From the NCBI GenBank assembly GCA_051294375.1, contig CM119264.1, positions 22,386,709 through 22,450,708 on the forward strand: a stretch of DNA of 64,000 nucleotides, written 5' to 3'. The notes under the pieces were generated by a model. It was not told where the DNA came from and did not search any database. It saw only the letters and a list, made by a program, of their open reading frames with translations. The position numbers and the translations under genes were made by a program. This document shows, piece by piece, positions 1 to 11,700 of the stretch; the first letter of the stretch is position 1; the number at the start of each line of letters is the position of its first letter. This DNA comes from Paraspadella gotoi (lineage: Eukaryota > Chaetognatha).

Positions 1-220
1 CAATCGCTTAATGAACGTATAAATGAATGAATAAAAGAATAACGTGATGTCGATGATTATTAAAGCAGTAAATTTCAAAGAATGAGGGAATGAATAGTCG
101 AATATATAATAGAAAATGTAGTTAATGGCTATTTAAATTGTCTCGTTGCCTTTGAATGAACCTGATATTTCATTATTAATGAACGATTCTCTTCCAAACC
201 CCTCGCTCCTTCCTCAAAAC

Positions 221-466
221 TCACGGGATTTTTCTCTCCCAGGTTTCGGTGATTATACCCCACAACTCGGCAATCTCTTCCAGCTCGAGGACATGAATGG
301 TTTTTGGACGACGTTCGTCTTCTACGTTTATCTCTCCAACGGAATCGGTCTCCTCTTCATGAACGTCTTTCTCGTTCGTTTGGAGGTGAACCGACTCTGG
401 TTCGTCATCAAGACGAGGCTCAGCATCGTTTGAAACGGACGGACGGATCGACAGAGACGGACTAAG
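221..466 (-). CDS. Terminal exon of an unrecognised hydrophilic protein
   Basis: On the minus strand a frame stays open from an AG acceptor at 467-468 to a TGA at 221-223. It encodes an acidic, Glu/Asp-rich tail with patches such as NDAEPRLDDEPE, HEEETDSVGEINVE and VLELEEIAELWG, ending in TWERKIP. It follows the 542-735 exon in phase 0 across an intron of about 75 bases. No family was recognised. The plus strand is also open here (146-433) and carries a hydrophobic stretch with C-ending codons and an acceptor-like CCCAG at about 242, so the strand is not certain. I prefer minus because two adjacent exons agree in direction and phase. Confidence 0.42.
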   Translation of the reverse strand, partial: LSPSLSIRPSVSNDAEPRLDDEPESVHLQTNEKDVHEEETDSVGEINVEDERRPKTIHVLELEEIAELWGIITETWERKIP

Positions 467-541
467 CTTGCGGCGCCAAAAACCCCCACCGAACCTCGCG
501 GCAAAAAATGACCAAACTTCCCCTCAATGCAACCCTGATAC

Positions 542-735
542 TTTCTTCTCCGCCTCGTGGTCACCGGAAACCGCCACTGTGGACTCGGCAGTCGGCACCC
601 TTTGGATTACACGGTGTGATGGCACGCGCGTCTTCCCACGCTTCGAAGTTAGAGGCGTGGCGAGATCTTGCGTCCTCCCGAAGTCCCAGACGTTCCCAGT
701 GACTTTCTGAACTTTCTTGTTTTTTCCCTTAATTT
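542..735 (-). CDS. Internal exon of the same unrecognised protein
   Basis: A polypyrimidine tract ending GGCAG precedes this exon on the minus strand, and GTATCA follows it as donor. The frame starts EIKGKNKKVQKV, continues GNVWDFGRTQDL and ends SGDHEAEKK in phase 0, matching the next exon. The product is basic and hydrophilic with no transmembrane segment or recognised domain. Exons further 5' were not identified, so the gene is partial here. A shadow frame on the plus strand (468-710) has poorer codon composition. Confidence 0.42.
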
Positions 736-742
736 CTGCCAA

Positions 743-2980
<2,238 letters not shown>

Positions 2981-3003
2981 TGTTCGATTCCCTTTTGTTT
3001 CAG

Positions 3004-3084
3004 TTTCTGAAGCCCGGGTACGCGAAAGTCGGACGAGTCCGCAGAATATCGGCTTTGAGAGTTGTTCTTTTGTGGTTGTATTTT
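3004..3084 (+). CDS. Possible exon cut by an assembly gap
   Basis: A pyrimidine-rich tract ending TTTCAG (to 3,003) is followed by an open frame beginning FLKPGYAKVGRV that runs into the 526-base N tract. The splice acceptor is good, but the exon is short and unrecognised, and the upstream DNA is also open in this frame. Confidence 0.22.
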
Positions 3085-3610
3085 NNNNNNNNNNNNNNNN
3101 NNNNNNNNNNNNNNNNNNNNNNNNNNNNNNNNNNNNNNNNNNNNNNNNNNNNNNNNNNNNNNNNNNNNNNNNNNNNNNNNNNNNNNNNNNNNNNNNNNNN
3201 NNNNNNNNNNNNNNNNNNNNNNNNNNNNNNNNNNNNNNNNNNNNNNNNNNNNNNNNNNNNNNNNNNNNNNNNNNNNNNNNNNNNNNNNNNNNNNNNNNNN
3301 NNNNNNNNNNNNNNNNNNNNNNNNNNNNNNNNNNNNNNNNNNNNNNNNNNNNNNNNNNNNNNNNNNNNNNNNNNNNNNNNNNNNNNNNNNNNNNNNNNNN
3401 NNNNNNNNNNNNNNNNNNNNNNNNNNNNNNNNNNNNNNNNNNNNNNNNNNNNNNNNNNNNNNNNNNNNNNNNNNNNNNNNNNNNNNNNNNNNNNNNNNNN
3501 NNNNNNNNNNNNNNNNNNNNNNNNNNNNNNNNNNNNNNNNNNNNNNNNNNNNNNNNNNNNNNNNNNNNNNNNNNNNNNNNNNNNNNNNNNNNNNNNNNNN
3601 NNNNNNNNNN
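3085..3610. other. Assembly gap (526 N)
   Basis: Unknown bases. Open frames spanning this tract are artefacts of translating N. Confidence 0.99.
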
Positions 3611-4125
3611 GATCACCCGTCTGTCTGGTCAATTAATTAACTTAATCACTCATTCATTTCAAATTAAATAATTATTCAATCAATATTAATTATCGATTAA
3701 TTTTAAAACTTATCAATCGATAAATCAAACAATCAATCAATCATCGTTCCTTGTGTTATTCGTCGTCGTCACCTCATCCATCTTCGCGTGGTTGCTTTCG
3801 TCGTGACCTAAAACCAAACGAGTTTTAACAAATAACGCCGGAACTAATCAGATACTTAATTAATTAATCAATAAATTATTTACTGCTAATGAATGAGGGC
3901 AGATCCGACATTGGTTGCTCAAACTTGTTACTTTATAAATGATCAAATTTCCTACCAATTATTAAAGTTCGCTGGCTAAATCCTGAAACTGTTTTTCCAC
4001 GTGAGTTCGTTTCAAGTTGAAACTCAAACCATCGCGAATTCAAACCCCCTCCTCAAAAATGTCATCCTTCGATGCTACAGATAATAATCAATGTCATCAT
4101 CACTGTCCCTCGTTACTATGAGAGG
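3611..4125. other. AT-rich non-coding DNA
   Basis: Repeated AATCAAT- and TTAATTAA-type words dominate, and no coding frame or RNA gene is visible. Confidence 0.45.
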
Positions 4126-4157
4126 GAAGCGATGTCATATTCAACTCTCCCGCCCTG

Positions 4158-4180
4158 CACGTGATCTACTCGGTCACGTG
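4158..4180. promoter_or_regulatory. Paired CACGTG E-boxes
   Basis: Two CACGTG palindromes lie at 4,158-4,163 and 4,175-4,180, both followed by AT and the second set in TCACGTGAT. bHLH-zip factors (USF, MITF/TFE families) bind this core in animals. Together with the X-box 210 bases downstream and GC-richer flanks, they suggest a promoter; the gene it serves is not identified. Confidence 0.45.
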
Positions 4181-4265
4181 ATTACTTTTTACGGCGTCTC
4201 TCGGAAATCGAATCTCCTCGTCAGACGAAACGGACTTTTTTTTCTTTTACCGTGGCGCCCCCCCT

Positions 4266-4269
<4 letters not shown>

Positions 4270-4360
<91 letters not shown>

Positions 4361-4380
4361 GGCTCTCTCTCCTCCTCTCT
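4270..4380. repeat. Interrupted (CT)n microsatellite
   Basis: CT dinucleotides run for about 110 bases with occasional C or T interruptions. Confidence 0.9.
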
Positions 4381-4384
4381 TCTC

Positions 4385-4398
4385 GTAACCATGGCAAC
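4385..4398. promoter_or_regulatory. RFX X-box-like palindrome
   Basis: GTAACCATGGCAAC closely matches the X-box half-site arrangement bound by RFX factors, which in animals often control ciliary genes. It also contains an ATG in good context opening a 17-codon frame (MATGERREGKK..., stop at 4,441-4,443), so a very short upstream ORF is an alternative reading. Confidence 0.42.
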
Positions 4399-4443
4399 CG
4401 GAGAAAGACGCGAAGGAAAGAAATTTGATCCTCGGGAAAATTA

Positions 4444-5190
4444 GTTTGGTAACTTGAGGTCACGTCTAACGGGGCGGTTGAGGGATGGAAAAGGGGGTGG
4501 GTGAGAGTTCAAGGTGGGCGGCGGAGAGGTCAGGAGAAGTGGTGGGGGTGGTGGGGTGTGAGGTGCGAAAAGTTCGGAGAGGTCTAAATCGATTCGAAGG
4601 AAACTGGCGAAAGTGACAGTCCACCGTTTCGTCTTCCGAATCGTTGTTAGTTGTTGTTGGTGCGTTGTCTTTGTCATTCGTCGTTGTCTCTCGCATTTAG
4701 TTTGGTTTTTTTCGTAAAATTTCTCCTCTCGAAACTTACTGGATCGTTGTCGTTTTATCGTTTTATCCCCAAATTGTGTCAGTTTGTTTCGCGTCACAGG
4801 CATCACGGGCGACTCTCCTCCTCCTCCTTCCTCCTCCTGACTCCTCCTCGCTCATCATCCATCCCCCTCTTCCTCCTACATCGCGTAGAAGCAGCGAATG
4901 AGGGGGGGTGGGTCATTGTAAAATTCATCTGATTGGTTATTTGGCGAGAACGGGAGTCGATGTCTTTTACAATTGACTGCTAAGATTTTAATTTATGGGA
5001 TGAAATTAAGAAAAGAGTTATACTATGAAATAATCAATAACTCGTCTAGCTAAAACAATGATACGAAAGCGGTGCAATCAGGAATCTTTTCAGCCAGGAC
5101 GGCGATTAAAATTTAGTATAGTTGCACGAAATGTGCTATCGCAAATGCAAGACGTGGTAATGGAACGCTCAAAATGCGTGGGATGTTTCT
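4444..5190. other. Probable promoter or 5' untranslated DNA
   Basis: A GGGGCGG box near 4,470, G-rich runs, and CTCCT-rich DNA to about 4,880 fit a promoter or leader region. No coding exon was found. Confidence 0.3.
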
Positions 5191-5193
5191 CTC

Positions 5194-5205
5194 CAAGATG
5201 GCGCC
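5194..5205 (+). promoter_or_regulatory. YY1-type site
   Basis: CAAGATGGCGCC matches the AANATGGCG core recognised by YY1 in animals. It lies in the same upstream block as the E-boxes and X-box. Confidence 0.35.
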
Positions 5206-5369
5206 TTACCTTCAGTGGAGAAAGAATATCACTCACGGGATTTCAATCGGAATCGTTTTCAGAGACGAAGCACCGTCCTCCCTTCTTGCTCATCCTCGCT
5301 ATTCGATTCGTTTAATCCGAAAAAATCTGTCTCCTTCAAGCATTTTCTGAATGGCGTCTTAGTCCTTAT

Positions 5370-5495
5370 CTAGTCCTCGCCATCATTGAGCTGCGTCCAG
5401 TTTTCGTCGGGATCAATGTCGTGCAGGCCTGGAGTGCTCGTGCGTATCGTCATGGTCGAGTGCTTTCGATGTCTTCGTCCGTTGTCCGAGTCATC
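5370..5495 (-). CDS. Terminal exon of an unrecognised acidic protein
   Basis: The minus strand is open from an AAAAG acceptor near 5,495 to a TAG at 5,370-5,372. It reads DSDNGRRHRKHSTMTI, then TPGLHDIDPDENW and ends QLNDGED. Codons favour C or G at third positions, and the acidic tail looks like a genuine C terminus. Exons further 5' on this strand were not found; the broken kinase gene at 6,067 is on the opposite strand. No family was recognised. Confidence 0.4.
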   Translation of the reverse strand, partial: DDSDNGRRHRKHSTMTIRTSTPGLHDIDPDENWTQLNDGED

Positions 5496-5626
5496 TTTTC
5501 GTTGGAAAGGTAATACACAGGAAGGAGAGTATACAAGTAATTAAGTATTTAGAACCTTGGTGACAATTACAACAATAAAATAAAGGAAATAAACAAAATA
5601 TTCTAGTTGAAAAAAAAATTGAATGG

Positions 5627-5649
5627 TTTTTTTTTTTTTTTTTTTTTTT
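5627..5649. repeat. Poly-T run
   Basis: Twenty-three consecutive T residues. Confidence 0.9.
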
Positions 5650-6066
5650 GAGAATTGTGATTTAGTATAACGGAACTAAACGAAACATCTTTTGAGTTAG
5701 TTTTCCCCCGAATTTCAATCGATGATGAAACGGATGACTCAACACGAAAGCTATTGAATGAAGTGGATGAAGCGTTTTATTTTTTTTATAGCAAACATAT
5801 TTTGATACTTATACATAACGACGGAGCTCTACCGTGCGTATGGGTAACATACGAACTTTTTAATACTAACGTCAAAGTACCTAAAATATCCAATTCAATT
5901 TGTACTTGTATGCGAAGTCAAAACGTAAGGTAAAACTGGAACTGATTGTGACATTTACATTGTTTAAAGTGTTCATAGATGCTACAAAGAATACAGCCAA
6001 TGCGGTAATGTACTTTTGTATTGTTACAAAGAATAAATACTTAAATATATTTAATCCTGTTAACAG

Positions 6067-6982
6067 TAACAATCTCGACGCACGAAATCGAGTACCTACA
6101 ACGTTCTAACGGATCTCCTCTAGTTTTAGGCGAAGGCAAGCAAGGCATCGTCTACAACATCAGAAGGTATCAAATTCATTAATTAATTCATCCATTTAAT
6201 TTTAACTTTTATCCTTTTAATATTTAGACGGTTTAATTTTTACATTTCAAGATAACAATCGTGTTCTTCTTCTTTCTCTCCAGAGGCAACAGTGTCTAGG
6301 CCCTCAAAGAGGTCGCCAACCCTGCGGACGACGCGATGGAGAAGATGCGAATCCTCAAGAGCCTCAGCCACGGGAACATCCTCGACTACGAGGACGCCTT
6401 CAACCGAGAAGGGAAACTCCACTTTATAACGGAGTTGGCGAACGTGGGTCCGCTGGCCGAGAAGATGGCGGACCTTTCCCCGCGATCCCGACGAATGAAG
6501 GAAGTCATTGGGGGCGGAATATAACGTCTGGCGATGTCTCTTTCAGACGGCGGGGGGATTGGAGTATCTTCACGACAGGGTAGGACCACTCGGCCCCGGA
6601 AGTTACGTCCTCCGGTGCCGACGGCTTCCTGCCCTCGGCGGACGTTTGGAGCCTGGGAGTCGTCGGGGCCATTTGTGGCAACGCCGGACGGCACCCGATC
6701 GTGGCGCAGGCATTTCACGCCCCGACGCCTCTCTTGCCGAATGACAACTCGGCCGATCTCTCCAAGTTACTCGGCCGACGACCCGACTGCTCGTCCAATC
6801 GCCGGGAATCACGTGCGATTCGTGCGAGAAACCAGTTGCTGGAAATCGGTTCAATTCCAAGGTTTGAGGGGGGGGGGCAATTTTCTTTCTTTCTAGTTTT
6901 TTACGATCAATTTGTGTTTTTCCTTCCAACGTTCACGCTTTCCTCTATTTTTGACACCTTTTTAAAAAATGAACTAAAGTAA
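6067..6982 (+). pseudogene. Broken Ser/Thr protein kinase domain
   Basis: Exon 1 (6,067-6,166, after TTAACAG) carries the glycine loop LGEGKQGIVYNI; donor GTATCA. Exon 2 starts at 6,284 after CTCTCCAG and carries the ATP-site lysine in ALKEV, the helix C/beta-4 region (EKMRILKSLSHGNILDY) and beta-5 (LHFITELANVGPL). A frame change in the G run at 6,510-6,514 leads to FQTAGGLEYLHDR (helix E). The frame changes again near 6,580-6,590 and resumes with SAPEV and ADVWSLGVVG (subdomains VIII-IX), open to 6,982. An in-frame TAG lies at 6,297-6,299. The roughly 30-40 codons that should hold the HRD catalytic loop and DFG motif are absent between LHDR and APEV. Point breaks could be sequencing errors, but loss of the core cannot be explained by a single-base error. 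Kinase group unresolved. Confidence 0.8.
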
Positions 6983-7110
6983 TTAATGTCTAAATAATTG
7001 TGTATAAATCAAACGTAAATACTATTCTACTATCATTTTAAAAAATATTAAACTCGTTTCCCCTCAAAGGAGTGCGAAAACTTCAATCTCTACCAGGACT
7101 GTTTCAACAA

Positions 7111-7190
7111 ACGCCATTGGCTGAGAAGGCACTAGCTTATCTAGATATGTCTCTTTTTTCAGGGGTGTGAGTTCGAATCTCAAACTTACA
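7111..7190 (+). pseudogene. tRNA-Leu-like relic or tRNA-derived SINE head
   Basis: TGGCTGAGAAGG (7,118-7,129) fits a Pol III A box and D arm, and GAGTTCGAATCTC (7,169-7,181) fits a B box with a T loop. Between them, spacing and words such as GGCACTAG and TCTC...CAGGGGTGTGAG resemble animal tRNA-Leu with its long variable arm. The acceptor arms do not pair and the D loop is shortened, so it is not a working tRNA. Confidence 0.5.
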
Positions 7191-7548
7191 TTTATAGAAC
7201 ATCACGTCAAAATCGAATTGAGTTTATAAAAAAAAATTTCTGACGGTTAACAAGACTGGCGCACGAGTATCTTGCTTCAATTTACACGCGAAGGAAGTAA
7301 GTACAGTGGTTTATAAGGTGGTCCAAAGAATCAACGTGGTTGGAAAAATTTCAGTCTAGATCCACTCGAATGCTGGTTCTTCCCAGGTCGAGAATTCTAC
7401 CGCAATCCGGTTTCATAGTTCCTATTATGTTCTTGGAAATCCCAATTTTTTACACGTCATCGACGGTCGCCAAGCGACCAGAAAACATTATTAACTTGAA
7501 ATAACGAAGCAGGATATAGGGATTTAAGTTATATCAATATAATTGACA

Positions 7549-7688
7549 ATGCAGCCGCCACCTGAGAGCTATATTTCGCGAACGCATCAAACGGTGTACA
7601 TGACTCATGCGTTGGGAAGCCCATATACGTCCACAGCTCCACAAATGACGGCTGTGGGGCAGCCAGTCATAACGAAGACCGATAACAG
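7549..7688 (+). CDS. Small cysteine-rich membrane protein, exon 1
   Basis: The ATG at 7,549 opens MQPPPESYISRTHQ; the exon ends TKTDN plus two bases of a Ser codon before donor GTTAGG at 7,689. It encodes a 46-residue polar, Pro/Thr-rich N-terminal segment without a signal peptide. A TTG six bases upstream is in frame but no better as start. The phase matches exon 2 exactly and the frame is intact. A second copy with indels lies at 38,091-38,239. Confidence 0.7.
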
Positions 7689-8171
7689 GTTAGGCAATTG
7701 TCAGAACATTTGGGCGAATATAATACAATAATATAACATGTAATTTTAAAGTTTAAAAAAGGAAGGAAAGAAATAAATTGAAAAGACAACTTTGGGCGGT
7801 CAATTTCTCGATGGTTTTTTTTGTGATATATAATATATAATTACAACTTTACTTTACTTTACAAACTTAAAAATTTGATGTTTTAATATTGATAATTCGC
7901 AAAAACTGTTAAAAATCACCATATGATGATCATGATAATGATTTTTTTAAGGTTTTGAGCCACACATAAGGGGAATAGGCGCAAAGCGAAAAGGTGAGAC
8001 GGAGGCCGGAAGATGGGGTAGGCTTTGGGTCTTGTCTCGAGTGAAATAAATTGGGAGGTCGTCAGGCCAACTTGGCGAAAAGTTAAAAGGAGCGTCAAGA
8101 AGAAATAAATAGACTTAGGAATGTTCGATTTTATTTTCTCAAAACGTTCGAGCGCTCTATTCTCGTTTCAG

Positions 8172-8352
8172 TTACGGAAAATACGCTCTGGCCGCCGCTA
8201 TTGCATCCATCGTCACTTCAGTGTTGGTCATCCTTGGCTCCGTCATCGGCACCACCTTTGGATCAGCGTCCGGAGGCGGGTCCAACCTCGGCGGCTTCTT
8301 GCTCTTCTTGTTCTGCTGCTGCTTTTGTTTCTGTTCCAAGGAAGACGAGTGA
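8172..8352 (+). CDS. Small cysteine-rich membrane protein, exon 2
   Basis: After acceptor TCGTTTCAG the frame continues YGKYALAAAIASIVTSV..., a transmembrane helix of about 23 residues (residues ~49-72). A Gly/Ser linker (SASGGGSN), a second hydrophobic run with FCCCFCFC, and the charged end SKEDE precede TGA at 8,350-8,352. Spliced with exon 1 it gives 106 residues. The Cys cluster next to a membrane helix suggests palmitoylation or membrane insertion, which is inference. The layout resembles small single- or double-pass proteins with proline-rich tails, but I assign no family. This is the cleanest complete gene in the window. Confidence 0.7.
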
Positions 8353-8392
8353 AAGAGTTTAGTCGGAAATTCCATTAAGACTTTTAAAGTTT

Positions 8393-8398
8393 AATAAA
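8393..8398 (+). terminator. Polyadenylation signal AATAAA
   Basis: AATAAA lies about 40 bases after the stop codon of the membrane-protein gene, the expected place for its mRNA 3' end. Confidence 0.5.
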
Positions 8399-8711
8399 AA
8401 TTTTTAATTTTCACAAAAAATCACAATGGCGAATGACACGCTACCTATATGTATATCTTTGTTCGGAGATGTGTTTTTATAAACATTTGGCTTTCTTTTT
8501 AAATCGTTTAATTTTCGATACCCAGTACTATCAAATTTAAAACCTATATAATTATTTTATCTAAATCTAGGATGTATCAAATTAGGATTTGCCTGTAATC
8601 ATTATGATGTCGAAAATTAAAAAGTGGGCTTTTTGCTTTGGTCGCTTCATTTTAAGATTTTCTGGTATTCTGAATTTTCATGTCATAGGGAAAAAAAAGC
8701 TTTTTCGCTCG

Positions 8712-11700
8712 GCTCTTCTTGATCATCTGACAACAACTTTCTCTTCTCCCTCCCTCTCTCTCCTTCCTACTAACTCTCTTTCCCTCAACTCCTCATCTCC
8801 CTTCGTTTCTCTCTCCCTTCTCTACTTTCCTCTTACCTTCTCACAATTCTTCTCTTCCTCTCCTCCTTCCCCTCACTTTCTTCTGTTTCTGATAAACTTC
8901 GCTTCTTCATTGACTTGTCAAGGCGTTCCCCTCTCTCGCTCCCCGCCGGGAAATATGAGACGGATGCAGTAGACTGTAATGTTGGATCCTGGTAGGGTGG
9001 CTCGTTCCTCTCCTGCCTCTGTTACTGTCTCTATCTCTTCCTCTCTGGGTAAAAGATCTATTCCTTCACATGACTTAATCTATTTTACTACTGCTTTTTC
9101 TGTATTCTACTCTCTCTCTCTCTCTCTCACTCTCACTCTCTTCTCTCTCCTCATTTCTCTCGTCTCTCCCGTAGCTATACAAATCTCCTCTCCTCTCTCT
9201 CTCCTTTTTTCTTCGCCGCTGGACCGCAACGCTGCGCCGCGACGTTATGGGCAAACTGCCCGAGAGCGAAAAGTCCAAAACCTCAATTTCCATGCAGGTT
9301 AGAGGGGGATTGGGGCGGAAATTCGTTGTGACGCAGTGCTTATTATTTAATGGGTCAAGTCAATTATTCGATGAGAGCATTGTCGTCGAGAGAAACGTAG
9401 GGAACGGATTAGAGATAGATCTAGACCAGACGGCGAAGATCGAGACAGAACGGACTGAGACGGTGGGATGTTTAGAGCATGTAATTGAACGAGACCATCG
9501 ACTATATGACCGCCAACGTCTCGCGGGCAAGACTATCATGCTGCTATGACCAGCTTCTCCATTACGAGTGTAACTATGCGCTAAACGGTGTATAAGTAGC
9601 TCTGACTTAGGCACAGCTACGTATTGTGTCACGTAACCGCGCGTGCTTGATAAAATATCTGAGAGGAGAGAAGAAAGATGAGAGAGAAGCAGAGGTCCAG
9701 GCCCGAGAGGGAGACCGGCGAGTGAGGAAGATAAGAATGATTTCTTTTATTCAACCAACTTGATGGACTGGGAACGCAGACTGGGATTCCTTGAGATTGG
9801 AATCCTGATTGAGAAAAAAGATAAAAAAAAGGGGATGAGAAAAAAAAACGGGAAAAAAAAGAAAAAGAGAGAGAGGAGAACGGAGTAGCACGAGCGGAGG
9901 GGAACGGAGATGAGGAGGCGAGAGACGGATGCGAGGAGATGGGACTGACCCGAGAAGAATTACGGGAAGCGGAGGAGAGAGAGGACGGAGAAGAGAAGAG
10001 AAGAAGACCGGAAGAGGAGGAGATGAGGAGAGAGGAGAGAAGAGAGGAGAAGAAGAAGAGAGAGACGAGAGAGAGGGAGAGAGAGTTGAGATGAGGAGAG
10101 ACAAGAGATGGAGGGAGCAATGGAGCGCTAGAGAGAACGAGAGGGGCAGAGAGAGGCAAGATCGAATTTGCGCGAAATGAGAACTCCCCACCAGTACCTC
10201 TTCCAAGAAAAAAGTAAAATACTCGTGTTTTCGAACAGGTTAAAAGAGATGTAAAGTTTATGTCTCAACGACCTCAAATGGAACATTTCAAATGGAGGAC
10301 GGTCAGAGAGAGAGAGAGAGAGAGAGAGAAGAGGCAGCAGAAGAGAGAGCAGAGAGCATGAGAGAGAGAGAGAGAATCGACGAGAAGAACAATTAATGCG
10401 TACGCAATTTCCGTTTCTGTTTTTTTCTCTCTCTCTCCCTCGCGTCGCCAATCTCCTTCCCCACAGCGGTAAATCATACAGGTAACTGATTGGGAGGCAA
10501 AAGGGCCCGCCCACTTCAATTAACATTTTTTTTTCTCGAGTCTCTTAATCCGATGCCGACGATTTTACGATGACGACGACGACGACGACGACAGTGACAA
10601 GGAAGAAGACTAAGATACGAGAGAGGTTATGAACATCGCGTCGTCCTAATGTAGTCTCTTTATTGTAGTTATGTGAAGAACAACAAAAACGAGCAACAAC
10701 AAGAACAAAAGTTAACACCCCTGAGAATAAAAAAAACAAAGCTGAGATGAAAAGAAAATCGCGAATCAACACCCATTGAAGCGCTGAAAAAAGACAAAAC
10801 AATTACCACGCAAAAACAACAAGCAATTCCGAGTCAAATTGACCAAATTGACGTCTCCTTGTCTTACTTCACCCTGTCGAAGGCGGACGGTTTACCGACA
10901 ATGACTTGGCGTTGTGAAGGAAATAAACTTCTGACAATAAGAGGCCGAAGAAAGCAGAGCGACGTCAGAGCCCGGACACTCTCGCTTTGAGAGTATGAGG
11001 TGCGAGGGTTTCGCGATCGGAGATTTGGCCGCAGCGCCTCTGCCCCCCCCTCTTCTGCCGGTCACCGTCAACGAAATTGCGACGCACCCCGGGTTTTTCG
11101 CGTCGCGACCGCGAGTTGAGAGGCCTTATGCGGAACTCGAATCCAAGGACTGGACCACTCATCTCGAATCCTTGCTTTTTTTTTTTTTTTTTTTGCTTAT
11201 TTATATACTGAGACAATCTCGGTTTTCGAGCGAATACGATGCCTGCGACCTTTTCCGCCGTTAGCGCTGTTTGGCTTTGGCTTTAACTTTAGCTGTCCAT
11301 CGGAGGTTTTTTTTTAAACCGTCTAGTAAGAGATGACCAGAAAAAAGATCAAATTTAATAAATTTTTAATATTTATTTCATGTAACAAGTCAAATAAAGA
11401 TTTTAAAGGCAGACCTCCCATATGTTGCAAGCGACAATGTCATTTCGTATCGATGAGTCCATGTTTCCCGAGTCGCCAAGTTTCTCCCTCGCCAAACGAA
11501 ACCCTTTTTTTTCTCGTCTCCACGAGTGCATAAAACTCTGCTTACTCTATTTCGTTCATATTCCCACGGCCGCACAGTGTTTCAGACTCCAACTTTATTC
11601 TTCTATTCTCTCCACCCCCCCCTCATTCCCTTCCCTCCCCTACCTCTTCCCCCCCCCTACGCCTGTCCTCCCCCTCACCAAAACAATCTCGACGAGAAAG

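Larger units (their letters stand above)
7338..8711. repeat. Block P: segment carrying the membrane-protein gene
   Basis: The whole segment recurs in the same orientation at 37,874-39,297 with many small indels. Here it joins A; there it joins inverted B. Confidence 0.85.

Noticed and set aside
146-433. Plus-strand 95-codon hydrophobic frame
   Set aside because: It overlaps the better-supported minus-strand exon, though I keep it open as an alternative in the evidence.
9629-10206. Long Ser/Leu-rich minus-strand frames (176 and 151 codons)
   Set aside because: They translate GA/CT-rich DNA; overlapping frames are equally long and no domain or splice signal supports them.
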